From contig JAHYIO010000031.1 in assembly GCA_020543525.1 (NCBI GenBank), positions 2,294,001 through 2,358,000 of the forward strand: a DNA stretch of 64,000 nt, written 5' to 3'. The notes under the pieces are model-generated. The model did no database searches, was not told where the DNA came from, and worked only from the letters and a program-made list of their open reading frames with translations. This DNA is from Coriolopsis trogii. Taxonomy: Eukaryota > Basidiomycota > Agaricomycetes > Polyporales > Polyporaceae. Of the stretch, positions 22,880 to 35,106 are shown one piece after another. Each line of letters begins with the position of its first letter. The first letter of the stretch is position 1. The position numbers and the translations under genes were made by a program.

Positions 22880-23479
22880 AGGTCGCTATCGTCCCTCGAC
22901 GTGCCCGGCGTAACGTCGTGATAATGGGTTTTGGAGCTTTCCATGTAATACTGATGCTTCTACCATATACCCCCTTACCGTACCGCGTCTGCAACCCCTG
23001 CGAGTGGGAGGGCTAACATACATTATGAGTATAGTGCCTTCTGGCGTAGCTCACAGCGGAATACATTTGTTGCATGTTGAAGAAGTGTATCCGTGAATTG
23101 AGTGCACTTGAAAACGGTGTTCGAATCGCAGCGTCGGACATGCATATGTTGTGACGCAAGGTCCGTTGCAGATCATAATATAGATGTGCATGCGACATGA
23201 GTGAGCGCCTATGCTCGTAAAGCTTCTTGAGTTTTCCTCCAATCTGGGAATTTCTATCCCGTTCCTTTGCTCGTCGACTGTTGCTTGAACACACTCGGTG
23301 TCATCGAGCTTCCAGTCTCTCTCTCTCTACGATAGTAGCACCGGTCTTACAGCGCGTCAAGTCACCGTCTCACGGCAAGCAGATTCGAGACTTCGCCACA
23401 GTGCTCTAGCCTACGATCCGGATCCGATAACAAACGCCAACTACCTCATAGATCGACCCCATTATCACCCCAGGCCAGA
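22880..23479. other. Intergenic, lysozyme-like gene to PP5 gene
   Basis: 600 bases holding the 3' flank and the next promoter. No gene or repeat seen. Confidence 0.55.
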
Positions 23480-26085
23480 ATGTCGACCAGTCCGAGCACG
23501 AGCGACGCCTCTTCTGGACCTTCCACCCCGGCCACCTCGCAGCCGCCTTCTCCGACGCTCTCGAAGCTGAGGTTGCAGGACATTTCGGAGGAGGCGAAAG
23601 CGGAGGCCGCGAAGCTCAAGGCGGAGGCAAACAAGGCTTTTACAGGTGCGTATTTGCGTTCGTTGTTCGCGTACGGGTGTCTTCATTCACTGCGTGTGTA
23701 GCCCATGACTTCAACAAGGCTGCGGAACTCTACTCTCTCGCGATTGAGAAGAACCCGGCAGACGCGACGTTATGGTGCAATCGCGCGTATACGAGAATCA
23801 AGCTGGAGGAGCATGGATATGGGTTGGCTGATGCTAGTACCGCGATTGAGCTCGACCCGAAGTATGCGAAGGCGTATTACCGGTGCGTTCTCCTTCGATT
23901 AATTCAGGTTGTTTCTGCCCCTTACCATTCACTCTGTGGACGCGAAGGCGAGCAACATGTTACCTGCAGACGTTGAAGTACAAGCAGGCCATCGCGGACT
24001 TCAAGAAGCTCCTCACGCTTGAGCCGCAGAACCAGCTAGTGCGCATGCAGCTCGACAGCACGCAGAAGATCATGCGGAAAGTCGAATTCGAGAAGGTGAG
24101 CTGATAGTGTATGCCTGAAGGTACGGCTCGGACGCTCATCGGCGTATAATGCTTGAAGGCAATTGAGATGGAAGAAGAGAAGAGCGCTGTGCTACGGTGT
24201 TATGAGATCATCAGTGAAGGTAAGCTCTCGAGGTCCGGTCACGTTGACTATACGCCGATCCATGGACCCTCATACGACGTGAAGGTGGCTGCGACGTTGA
24301 CAAGGGATACGCTGGACCCGTCCTCCCTACGAGCGATGATGGGAAATACACGGTAACGATCGAGTTTGTTCGGAACATGATCCAGTGGTTCAAGGATGGC
24401 AAGTCAATACCGAGGAGGTAAGCTCCTGCTCCACTTCTGCGGTCTTGTGTTACAGAGCGCCAACCCTGTTCGCCATCGCTCAAGGTATGTCTGGGAGATT
24501 GTGCTCGGGGCACATTCCCATTTCGAGCAGGAGGAGAGCCTGGTCACCCTGGACGTCGAGGACGGCATGACCGTGGACGTGATCGGCGATGTCCATGGTA
24601 GGTGTCTGCACAATGTATCTTCATATCCCACTATAATCGACCGAACCGTCTGCCAGGCCAATTCTACGATTACCTGCACTTGCTGTCGCTCACGGGCGAA
24701 CCGAACGAGAAGCACTGTCTGCTCATGAACGGCGACCTCGTCGACCGCGGTTCGTGGTCGGTTGAGGTCATCCTGACCGCTCTCGCCTTCAAATGTAAGT
24801 GCCAGTGATCGCTCAGACTCGCTGATGCTGACCAGTGCGCGTGCAGGGCTCTACCCCAGACGAATGTTCATTAACCGCGGGAACCATGAGGCAAAGGAGA
24901 TGAATCGTACGTACGGCTTTGAGGGCGAGGCAAAGCACAAGTACGGCGAGCAGACGTACAAGGTACTGTGTCTGCTATCTCCTTCCTCGCACATTGACTC
25001 TGGCTGAACCCTGTTTCTTTAGCTCTTCGCTCATGTATTTACCGCGAGTGAGTGGTTTATTGACGGATGTCATCATCCGGGAGCTAACAAGTCCCACCTC
25101 AAGTGCCCCTGGCCACCCTCATATCGGCGACAAAGCCGCCATCGGGTCCTTCGAAGGGCGCGATCCTCTCGCCAGAAGGCCGGAAACGCTACTTTGTCGT
25201 CCACGGCGGGCTGTTCAGCAAGGACGGCGTTACACTTGACGACATCCGTAAGGTTCAGCGTATAGGTCATCAGCCGGGCCAAGAAGGTCTCATGTGTGAG
25301 TCGCTCCTGTTGTCTCATCCCGAAGTAGGACAATCGTGCTGATGGATATACGCGTCCAGGTGAGGTATGTCAGCCTGTGCCTTTGTGTGCTGCGATGCGC
25401 TTAGGTCTTCGGGGATAGCTGCTGTGGACGGACCCCCAGGAACTCCCAGGCAGAGGCCCGAGCAAGCGCGTAAGTAGAATCATTGAGATTTCTATGGCCG
25501 CATCGATTCAAACCTGTCTTACTTAGGGTGTCGGGATCGCGTTCGGCCCTGATGTGACTCGACGGTGGTGCGAGGCCAACGGGGTCACGGGTGTTATACG
25601 CAGCCACGAAGTTCGACAAGGTTCGTTCAGGACGTTACTGTTCAATCGGGTGGCACTTTCTGAACCGTGTTTTGACAGATGGTTACGCTATCGAGCATAA
25701 CGGCCTCTGTACCACGGTAAGAGGCAGCCGTTCTACTGCTGCCGGCCTACGCACTCACAGACTTCCCCGACGCCGACCACACACTTCTCCATGCACCGCT
25801 TCCGGACTCGTGACACTCTAGGTATTCTCGGCGCCGAACTACGTAGACCAGGCTGGGAACAAAGGCGCCTTCGTAAGTGCTATCCATGAGTCTCAGTCTT
25901 GCACCGGGACGCCGGTAGACGTACACAGTTGAAACCGGATGCTAACACACCTGGGTACCCGCATTCCGCAGATCCGCATCGACGCTACGGGCGAGCAGAC
26001 GTACACGCAGTTTGATGCGCAACCACACCCGCCGATGAAGCCCATGGCGTATGCATCGAACGGCCTCGCGAGCCTGCTCATGTAG
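23480..26085 (+). CDS. PPT1: Serine/threonine protein phosphatase 5 (TPR-PP5, Ppt1 type)
   Basis: Hsp90-associated phosphatase that dephosphorylates Ser/Thr in cytosol and nucleus. The TPR domain lies at about residues 45-150 ([56 protein letters not shown]). The phosphatase core follows with all PPP metal and catalytic motifs: [94 protein letters not shown] and [17 protein letters not shown]. The C-terminal PP5 tail ends [19 protein letters not shown]. Many short introns; the first donor is at 23646. Start ATG 23480 opens a Ser/Pro-rich leader before the TPRs. Estimated about 560 residues. Nothing abnormal seen. Confidence 0.95.
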
Positions 26086-27082
26086 GTATGGCACGGTGCT
26101 ATTCTTGTGGGTACTGGATAGTGGGACTCGCGGCTATCGGTAGCCCCGATTCGCCCGAGGCTTCACGACCCCATGGGCCATGGGGAACGGGAGTTCACGT
26201 CAGCGTTCGCGTGCGTGCGAATCTCTCAAGATGAAATTGTTACACCTCTGCATACAGCAAGTAGGGACCACGTGTTGTGTTGTATCTACAAGGTGTATGT
26301 ACAAGTACTAGCGGCAGAGCTCCTCTTCCTGTTCTGCGACATGAAATGCGATCCGGCGTCTCGTGGCGGCGATGCCGTAAGAGGTACGGTGTACATGTCG
26401 TAGCTGCAATTGCAACTTGCGCGGACGCTCTTCACTTCATCTACCCGTAAGGGGTTAACCAGGCCCCATTCAACGAGAAACATAGCTGCCGACGCCGCTG
26501 ATATGGCAGCAATAGTGCAACCGACTTGGTCCACGCCACGAGTAACTGCGATCTGCGAATATGGGCGATTACTCGTGCCCGGCGTGTGTACCGATTACAC
26601 TCAGGCGTTGTGGAACGTAAGTCGCAGAAACAGCGTTACCGCTACGCTGTATCTGGACTGAAAGTGGCGGTCACGTCTGCTGGCCTTCAGGCCTTCGGAG
26701 TCAACTGCGCTATGCAGTCGGGTTGACATACACACAGTCGCCCGCGGCACGCACAGTTTATGCACAGCTTTGGATCAGATTACGGATATATTCGACTCGT
26801 CTATACTGTGTTTCAGGAGAGACAGGATGTGGCAAGTAATTCATACAATCGTTACAGATTACAATGAGTATCATTTATTAGTTGTTGGTGGCTCCAGGGT
26901 ATTGCTGCAAAAGGCCGAAGGTGGCGGACACTACATGTCCAATGTTATAGTTCTCTCAATAGCGCTCTTGCTGGGGTGCCTTCATCTCATCTTGTTATGA
27001 GACAGTGAGCCAGCCAAACTTCCTTTCTGAGCTCGCAGGGTGTCCAGTTTGCTTAGGTCGGTGACTGCGTCCGTTCGGCATC
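26086..27082. other. Intergenic between convergent genes
   Basis: About 1.0 kb between two gene 3' ends. No coding family motif, RNA gene or repeat recognised. Confidence 0.55.
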
Positions 27083-28090
27083 TCAACAGCTTTGCGTTGG
27101 CTCTCGCATAGCGCCTACAACCCGGACCTTGAGTGTTAGACCCTCCGACTCTTCATCCGAGTTCTCTAGACTGACCGGTCGTACATTTCGCTGTGCTTCA
27201 GGCTCGTCTCGCTCGCTCTTGACTTGTCGGACCTGGACCGGGGCAGCGTACTTCTGCGCATGTTCGTCCCGTTCCGCAGTCAGTGCTGCAACTTTCTCTT
27301 TGAGCTGGCTCCTTTCGCGCTTGAGCACACCGACAGCCCGCGAGAGCTGCTGGACTTTGGGATGCAAGGCGAGAGTGTGCATGGATATGTTGCTGACGGT
27401 CTTAGGGCTGTATTCGCCGTTCCCGACAAGCTCCTGCGAACGACAACGCCATCGTAAGATACCGGCTTCTCAGGGGCAACTTGAAGGGCATTGAGGGGGT
27501 AGACATACTCCGCTCGCATATTGGAATCGGGAGAGTTCCCCTTGGATCTTCTTCCTCTCCTCTCTCTCTGCGACGAGCTGAGTCTTAATCTTGCGATGAA
27601 CACTGTCCGCTTCCGCTACGCGCTCCTTGAGATCAACCATGGCAGCGCAATGCTTAGACAGGAATTCCTCGTGTTGTCGTATGCATTCTTCCTTTGTGGC
27701 AAGATCCCTCTGCAGTTGTGCAACGTCGATGCCAAGCAGGTACTTTCCTATAACGAGCGTCCAAGTATCCCTAGCCCTTTGATATCAAACGAACTTTAGT
27801 ATAAATGATCTGAGGAATCGATAAACACAGGAAAATCGCACGTACAATAGGTAGAACACCTTGACAGATGGCAGGACACCGAGTTGCTGCATGTAGGAGA
27901 GAGCGAGACCGATGACGATGACCAGTAGGATGATATTGACAGTTGACGAAGACAGGTGAGGAAAGACGCGAAGTGCCAGAGATGGGAGATGGACGAAGTA
28001 GAGGGTTGCCTTGTAAATGAGGTGAAGAGCGAGGATGACGGGGTTGCAGGTCATCAGGGTGAGGATAATGTCGAGCGTGTACTTGTGCAT
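27083..28090 (-). CDS. Unknown membrane protein with C-terminal coiled coil
   Basis: I do not recognise the family. Exons in coding order, 28090-27846, 27770-27509 and 27433-27083, sum to 858 nt (285 residues) if the Met of MHKYTLDIIL is the start. The N-terminal third has two hydrophobic spans (about TLMTCNPVILALHLIY, and VNIILLVIVIGLALSYM) and a third weaker one (TWTLVIGKYLLGI). The rest is charged and helical with heptad-like character: LATKEECIRQHEEFLSKH, VAEADSVHRKIKTQLVAERE and LKRERSQLKEKVAALTAERD. An acidic tail contains SLENSDEESEGLTLK. The frame stays open upstream to 28171 with hydrophobic residues (ILSFFASNALSLLCHF), so one more 5' exon is possible, though I found no donor in phase. 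Layout suggests an organelle-membrane tether or scaffold, which is inference only. Confidence 0.6.
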
Positions 28091-28844
28091 CGCAAGAGAG
28101 TTGAGATGACTGGCGAGGTAGTCGAAGTGGCAGAGTAAACTGAGAGCGTTGCTTGCAAAGAACGACAAGATCTACTAGACGGGGGATGTGGCTGGCAGTG
28201 GCTGGCGGTCAGCCTCCTCTCGATCGTACTCACCTGCTATCTGGGATAATGACGCGTCGGAGTGACTTGGACCGGGCCCGGGCCGGACCGCAAATAGAAC
28301 AGCCCTCCATATGCAGCAAGGAACGAGACATAAGCAATTTCATCCTGACATGGACTCAGTATGCACTGGTGGTGCCACATTGGCATCTTGCTCAGACAGG
28401 ACACTCCGAGAACGTAGCGCATACTTACCGGGGAGTACCTGCCTGCGCATACATATCTGCTAACGGCTCCCACCAGACGTTGGTGCGTCCGCCTGGCGAA
28501 AACGTGAATAACTTCTGAGCTGGACTCGAAGGAGAAGACGGAGAAGGGTGGTTACGAAACCGACATCTCACGGAACCCACACGAGAGCGGCCAGTAGCCA
28601 ATCAGGGAGGCAGGACATTGCCGGACTCAGCGCTTCGGTTCCCGATCTGACCGGGTATTCTGCACCACTACCACCGATATCTTCCGGACAGATATTGGCA
28701 CATTGTTCAGAATGGCCTTCGCCGAGAGATGACTACGGCCACTCATCCTGCATCGGTGAACGCCTCCGAGTCGTATGGATATATACGATAATGTCTTCGC
28801 TGAACTTTCCACACACTACTACGTTTTGTACGGCCGGCACTACT
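28091..28844. other. Intergenic between divergent genes
   Basis: About 750 bases shared as promoter by the membrane/coiled-coil gene and the P450. May hide a 5' exon of the minus-strand gene (see that entry). Otherwise nothing recognised. Confidence 0.5.
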
Positions 28845-31362
28845 ATGGCATCAGCTGGGCTTCAGCTTCCGCCTGGCCCGAAGTTTGTTCTTCGCCACGT
28901 CCATTATCTCTTCGGTCCTCCTGCTCTCACATTTGCAACACTACGTGCCCTGCGCCGTGTGGGCGGCTTGCCTGTTCCATTCTGGTTGACTTGCATCCTC
29001 ACCCTTCTCTCGTTCCCTCTGTTCTTCATCGGTAATACGATTTGGAGGGACCTCAGCAAGAAGAGGAGAGCAGCCGCCCTCGGAGCTCAGCTACCCCCCA
29101 TCGCAGAGCAAGTCAAGGATGACCTCCGCGATGGCGACAAACGTTTCCCTCGTATGTTTGTGCAGTCCGTTGATATCAGGTTGCGTCGCTGACACTTCGA
29201 AGGCCACGTCCTGTTCAAGCTGTGCGAGAAGTATGGTTATCACTTCACCCTAGTTAGGTACTCCCAAGAGAGGGTGTGTCCTATCTACTGTCGTCGCGTT
29301 TCTTCAATTGAGCTTATTCTACGTCATGTTCCTTTAGTTCTTTACCTTTGAACCCGAACACATCAAGGCTATGCTCGCTACCGACTTCGCTGGCTTTGAA
29401 AAAGGTCGGTCCAGTTTTAGGGACTGCTGTGCTATTACAGGATTAACATTGGATCAGGCCCTGGTTTCCGGGAGCAGATGAATAGCATCTTGGGTGTCGG
29501 TGTGTTCAATGCAGACAGTGAGTAGTCGACCGTCCCGCGAAAATGTGGTTACTTGTTGACTTATATGCTGCAGATGAGCTTTGGAAGTGAGCCTCACTAG
29601 CCGATTATATGCGCGTAGGCACTCATGGCCTTTTAGGTTTCACCGTTCCATGACGAGGCCCTTCTTCAGCAAGGACAAGATCGCACACTTTGATATATTC
29701 GATAGGCATGCAGCGGATGCTCTGTCGCAGATGAAGGGTCGCCTTCGACAGGGTTACGCCGTCGACTGGCAGGTGCGCAATCATAGCTGTATCATCGTCA
29801 CGGACTGTCTATTCTCATCGACTGATCATGGTGTCCAGGATCTGGTGTCTCGGTTCACTTTGGACTCGGCCACAGAGTTCCTCTTCGGAAAGGACGTACG
29901 CTCGCTCGCGGCTGGTCTTCCGTACCCGCCAACATCGGATATCGCCAAACGCCAGAGGACGTCTGACTCAGACGAGTTCGCGAGTGCGTTCCAGACCGCG
30001 CAGCTTGCCGTGGCGAGGCGCGGTAAGCTCCAGGAGGCGTGGCCACTGGCGGAGTTCTGGCAGGATAAGGCAGCGGCGCACAACAGTGCGATTGACAAGT
30101 TCATTAACCCTATCATCAAGGATGCCCTGCAGCGGAAGGCGGAGAAGGGTTCGCTGGATGAGAAAGATACAGAGGAGGAGACACTCCTCAGCTATCTCTT
30201 GAAGTCGACGGACGGTATGTCTCAATGCTTGTGTGTATGTGGTCCAGGGAAGGTAGGTTAACGAACCGGCTTGTACAGACTACAAGATGATCCGCGACGA
30301 GACGCTCAATATCCTCCTTGCTGGACGGGATACTACTGCGTGCACCCTGACCTTCGCCGTATACCGACTCGCGGAGCATCCGGACGTATTGAGGCGACTT
30401 CGTGAAGAGATTCTCAGCGTGGTGGGTCCGTCGCGCAGGCCTGACTACGACGACATTCGGAAGATGAAGTACCTTCGCGCCGTTATCAACGAGACTCTTC
30501 GCCTCTACCCTCCTGTGTAAGCCAGTCAACGTCTTTTCCGCATGACACTTTCACTCACAACTACCAATGTACGTACTAGACCGGCCAATGTTCGGTTAGT
30601 CTACTAAGGAAGGAGGTTATATGAATTGCAACTAATCCATTTGGACCTGTTAGCTGCGCTACGAAAGACACCGTCCTTCCTGCTGTTACGCCGGAGGGTA
30701 AGGGGGTCTTCATCCCTGCCGGTACCAGGTGTGCATCATATCAACCTCATTCACATTCATCGCACTCACATGGAATTCGCCAAGGACGGCTTATTCGGTT
30801 TTCGTGATGCATCGCCGGAAGGATCTATGGGGACCCGACGGTATGGTCTCCTTGAACACAGTTTGCGTGCTTGCTGACAGGACAACGAACAGCATTGAAG
30901 TACGATCCGGATCGGTTCCTTGACGAGCGGGTGCACAAGTACCTTACGCCTAATCCTTTCATCTTCCTTCCGTTCAATGCCGGCCCCCGGATCTGTCTCG
31001 GCCAGCAGGTACGCTCACCTACCCCTTGTATGATAGGCCTCGGGACTAAAAAGCAATCGACGTGGGATCTACAGTTCGCGTACAATGAGGCGTCCTTCAT
31101 GCTCATTCGCCTCCTCCAGCAATTCTCCGCCATTGAGTTCACCCCGGAAGTCGCCCCGGCGTCCATGGTGCCGCCCGGATACGGCGACTCTCCTGGCTCT
31201 GACGGGACGGATAGGGTATGGATGGGGAGCCATCTCACTGCGTTTGCAAAGGTACGTGTTTGAGAACCTAACCTTGTACCATGGGATGACAGGCTGATGA
31301 GAGAGTCCGTCGTCTTGCAGGGCGGCCTCTGGGTCAGGATGACGGAAGGGACTGAACAGTGA
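28845..31362 (+). CDS. Cytochrome P450 monooxygenase, CYP63-like
   Basis: Heme-thiolate monooxygenase, probably ER-anchored. CYP63-type enzymes of white-rot fungi hydroxylate alkanes, fatty acids and aromatics; the substrate here is unknown. Fourteen exons: 28845-29151, 29203-29273, 29338-29404, 29458-29517, 29574-29586, 29637-29772, 29839-30214, 30279-30516, 30580-30594, 30654-30728, 30785-30840, 30893-31008, 31075-31251 and 31321-31362. They sum to 1749 nt (582 residues). LPPGPKF at the N-terminus and a membrane segment ([18 protein letters not shown]) are followed by the I-helix AGRDTTA (358-364), ExxR as [10 protein letters not shown] (Glu415, Arg418), and the heme loop [12 protein letters not shown] with Cys506. 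Exons 5 (13 nt) and 9 (15 nt) are microexons, each needed to keep conserved residues (ELWK; PANVR). An in-frame ATG at 28791 exists, but [12 protein letters not shown] is the family-like start. Confidence 0.93.
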
Positions 31363-31655
31363 TGACAGGGGGCGTTGACTACGGTTGATACATGGGGCGG
31401 TGACTCTGTCAACTTGTCGTAGGAGAGTTGTTGTACTATAGCGAATGGACCTCTCATATACCCAACGTGCACTATGGGACCTTATATTTAATCATGCTCT
31501 ACAGTGACTCAGTGCGCACGCGACTCGCTCATTGGGCCCCTGGGCAGTAAGTATGAGTACATAGTGATGCTTGAGCGACGAGCGTCTAGTTAGAAGTTAG
31601 TAGACGCTGGCCAGCTTACCTAACCTATTAGCGGGAGGCTGAGGATGACGCCGGC

Positions 31656-34115
31656 ATGCCTTCCCTTGTCTGCTCCGCTCAGGCGTCGTACAAAAAGCTC
31701 GCTGGTCTCCTCGAACTCACTGACTCGCACCTGCAATGGACTAAGGCGGGAGATAAGGCACCTGTCGTGAAGGTGCCTCATGCGCAGGCCGCGTGTAAGT
31801 CGCGAATGTCACGTCGATCTCATCAATAATGGGACTGACCGTCATCGTCCACTGTGGGGTCCCCGATTCACCTACATTCGCTATCTCGTTCATCTCCCGT
31901 TTTCGCACCCTCATGCAGCGTTATCTCGGAGCAAGGTGGGCGCACCGCAGGTTAGGCTGAAGGTCGGCTTGTTCAACGATGAGGCGGGCCACAACTTCAC
32001 GTTCACCTCGCCACAACCCGTCGCGCTCGCCGAACGAGACAAGTTCGAGGCCGAGCTCACAAACATCATCGCGCGCAATCGGGCAGCGGCCACTCCAGTT
32101 CCTGTAGGGGTACCGACCCCGACGAAAGCGATTCCACCGCATGTAGCTGCTGCAACCTCGGTGCCTTCCTCACCACATGGCAATGGTACCAGCACACCTG
32201 GCAGATCCGTGCCTCCAAGTATGATACCCCGGCCGTCAATGTCGCGTGCAGTGTCTGTGGCGGCCAGCGACACACGCGCATCCGGAACCCCCGTGGGGAC
32301 GGACCCGACGAGTGACTTCAGGTTACGGAAGAAAGTACTGTTGAGCAACCCGGAGCTCGCGCAGCTGCATAGGGAAATGGTCATGGGTGGTCACATTACG
32401 GAGAATGAATTTTGGGAAGGCCGAGAAGTGAATCTTCATATTGACTGCTGGTGTGTTTGTTCCTGTCTGACTGCTGTCTTTGTTCTTGTTGCCGCATCCT
32501 CAAGCATTTACTGTTGGCCCAAGCCGCCAGTGAGAGTCAGAAGCGGGGGAAGCCTGGTCAATTGGTCGACCCTCGTCCGCAGGCGGTGGATGGGGAAATC
32601 AAGATCGTTATCACACCCCAACTCGTCCACGACATCTTCGAGGAGTTTCCCATTGTGGCGAAAGCATACAACGACAATGTACCAAATAAGGTAGCGAGCC
32701 TACATCGCATTCCCGAAGAATTCATATTGACACCGAGTGAAGCTGTCGGAAGCAGAGTTTTGGAGTCGCTACTTCCAGTCAAAGCTCTTCAACGCACATC
32801 GTGCATCCATCCGTTCTTCAGCGGCACAACATGTCGTCAAAGACGATCCTATTTTCGACAAGTACCTTGAGAAGGATGACGACGGTGAGTACGCGGACAA
32901 TGTAGTCAACGTGGAGGCTACATAGCTGTATCCAGAGCTGGAGCCTCGGCGGTTACGTGAGGAGAGGGTGGACACTTTCATCGATCTGGGCGCAACCTCT
33001 GTGGACCACGAAGAGACTGGCAACCTGAACGACGTGACGATGCAAGCTGGAAAACAACGGGCGGTCTTGCCATTGATCAGGAAGTTCAACGAGCACTCCA
33101 CGCGGTTGCTCGACACTGCACTGTATGCGCAACCCATAACATTTTCTCGCGTTCTCTTATGTATGTTACAACAGAGGTGGTCCATCCGCGAAGCGGAGAC
33201 GTGTAGACAACGGAGACGCAGATGTAAGCTGTCTCAGCAGGATTATAGAGTTGCTGCTGACTTCCTAAAGCGTTACTCCCAAATAGACTTAGACGACTTG
33301 CATGACAATCAGTCATCGTCAGGCATCCTGCTCAATATGCAGGATAGCCAACGGTATTTCGATGGCAGAGCAAACGGGACCGGCCAGGACGATGCTGCTG
33401 CCGCGGTCAGTCAAACTGCATACTCAACCGGTTGTTTATCTGACACCATTTTCAGCGTGTTGACTTCCGGGACGCGCTCCAAGCATTGAAAGCTAGTACG
33501 CAAGGGTGGTCAGCTAATCTTGCACAGGTATATCACCATGGCTCTGTCGCGTTATTCGGCGTTGCCTCACCCCTTTCAGCTCAAGATAGATAGGAAGGCA
33601 GGGGATGGGGCGTTGATTAGCATGACCCAGAATGTCTCGAGTCGGTTGGATGTCAGACAGCGAAAACGTACGTCTCGTCCCGCGCGACTGTTTTGCATTT
33701 GCGTGACCCCTATCCCGCCGCAGATGAAATCCCCGAAGGGCTTTTCAGACAGATGACCACATGCCAGACGGCTGCGAACGAGTTCCTCCGACAGTTTTGG
33801 CTTGCTATTTACCCACCCGCGAACGAATCCCAGGCGCTTTCTGTCGCGACTCCCGCCCAGAAGGCTGCCAAAGCTGCGAAGATGGTCGCGTACTTGACCA
33901 AGACGCACGAAAAGGTTGAGGCGCTGGTGGGTGTGGCCCGCAAAGAGGGCGTCGACCCCGCGCGTGTTCAGGTTGTGAGTTGATCGACTCACCCGTAGCA
34001 CACCCGACAGTCGTGACTGATCCCCATGAAGGCGATGAAGCCTATCCTGGATGCAGTAGATAAGGCGCTCGAGTTCTGGCGGGCGAAGAACGCAAAAGCA
34101 CCTGGCACACGATGA
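31656..34115 (+). CDS. TFB1: TFIIH core subunit Tfb1/p62
   Basis: Structural subunit of the TFIIH core used in transcription initiation and nucleotide-excision repair. The N-terminal PH-like domain covers about residues 1-110 (KKLAGLLELTDSHLQWTKAG, then VRLKVGLFNDEAGHNFTFTS). BSD domains follow: LLSNPELAQLHREMVMGGHI with TENEFWEGRE, and LSEAEFWSRYFQSKLFNAHR. A basic segment (SAKRRRVDNGDAD) and the C-terminal helical region (GLFRQMTTCQTAANEFLRQF, KTHEKVEALVGVARKEGV, ILDAVDKALEFWRAKN) complete the family layout. First exon 31656-31794, second 31919-32427, then several more. A Ser/Pro/Thr-rich linker separates the PH and BSD parts. Last codons before TGA read APGTR. Only 293 bases separate it from the P450 stop on the same strand. 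Confidence 0.9.
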
Positions 34116-35106
34116 GCATTGACAGATTGAGAGCGACTTCATTGGCACGGTCAGAGAGCATGGACTCCTTTCACGCATATATTGTATTTGCCATTATGAT
34201 ACCATAGCTCACGGTGCCAATTGCAGCGATAATTCAGCAGACCCATCTTGTCTCTCTCCATGCCTCGTGCGGGAATGCGACTGGTACGAGTCGGAGTAGT
34301 AATTGCCGCGGACAGCGGTAGGATGTGGTCCTTGGGTCTTGCTCTAGGTCAACGAATACATGCGTCCTGGATCCGATACATCTCAACCCGGTGCGAAGGT
34401 CGCCGGCATCGAGCCAGCAAGTGTTCGTACAAGTTCTTTGCTTGTTCCGCGATGATCTTGTCCTATGTTGACAGTTGATCATACATAGGAAGCACTTCAC
34501 CAAGTACGCAATTCATAGCTCCTGAGCAAGTCGGAGCAGCAGCTCCAATACGGAGCGTCCTGTTTGCCCCTGCTTCTGCGTATAGTGGTTATATGCTTAC
34601 TACGTTGGACGAGGATACTTCATTCTGACATGCTGTGGACAGCGGCTTACCATACTCTACAGCCGATTTCCACACACCCTCACAGCATATCTCGAGGTAT
34701 ACGGATTGAAAGGGGTGCAGCCGTGCACCTATCGATAATGCGCAGCAGTAAGTTCATGATTATCACGAAGCACAAGTCACATTAGCTGACGTCGAACGCT
34801 TCCTCGGCGTGTATCCTGTCAGGCATTGACTGTTCAAATTTGTTATGTGGTTTCGCTATCGCCAACCCATCTACTCTGTCCTTGGTAATCCTGAGAGGTC
34901 TTCACGACCGGGAAAATCGTCACGAGGCGATGAGTCCACGGAGGAAAGATCGCTGTCAGGCAACACCGCTGAGGTCTCTCGATGCGGGCGCCACGTGTGC
35001 CTACAAAGATACGCATACATGACGCGAATCTCCTCAGGTTTCTTCACGACTGGTCCTTACCCCAATTACCACTTGCGGATCGCCCAGTACACTCCAATAG
35101 CTTCAC
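34116..35106. other. Intergenic, TFB1 to first DUF4436 gene
   Basis: About 1.0 kb without a supportable gene. Confidence 0.55.

Noticed and set aside
28172..28500. Possible 5' exon of the membrane/coiled-coil gene (hydrophobic frame near 28260-28330)
   Set aside because: The GTGAGT donor at the end of this frame does not give the phase needed by the next exon, and the in-phase option contains a stop. Mentioned only as uncertainty.
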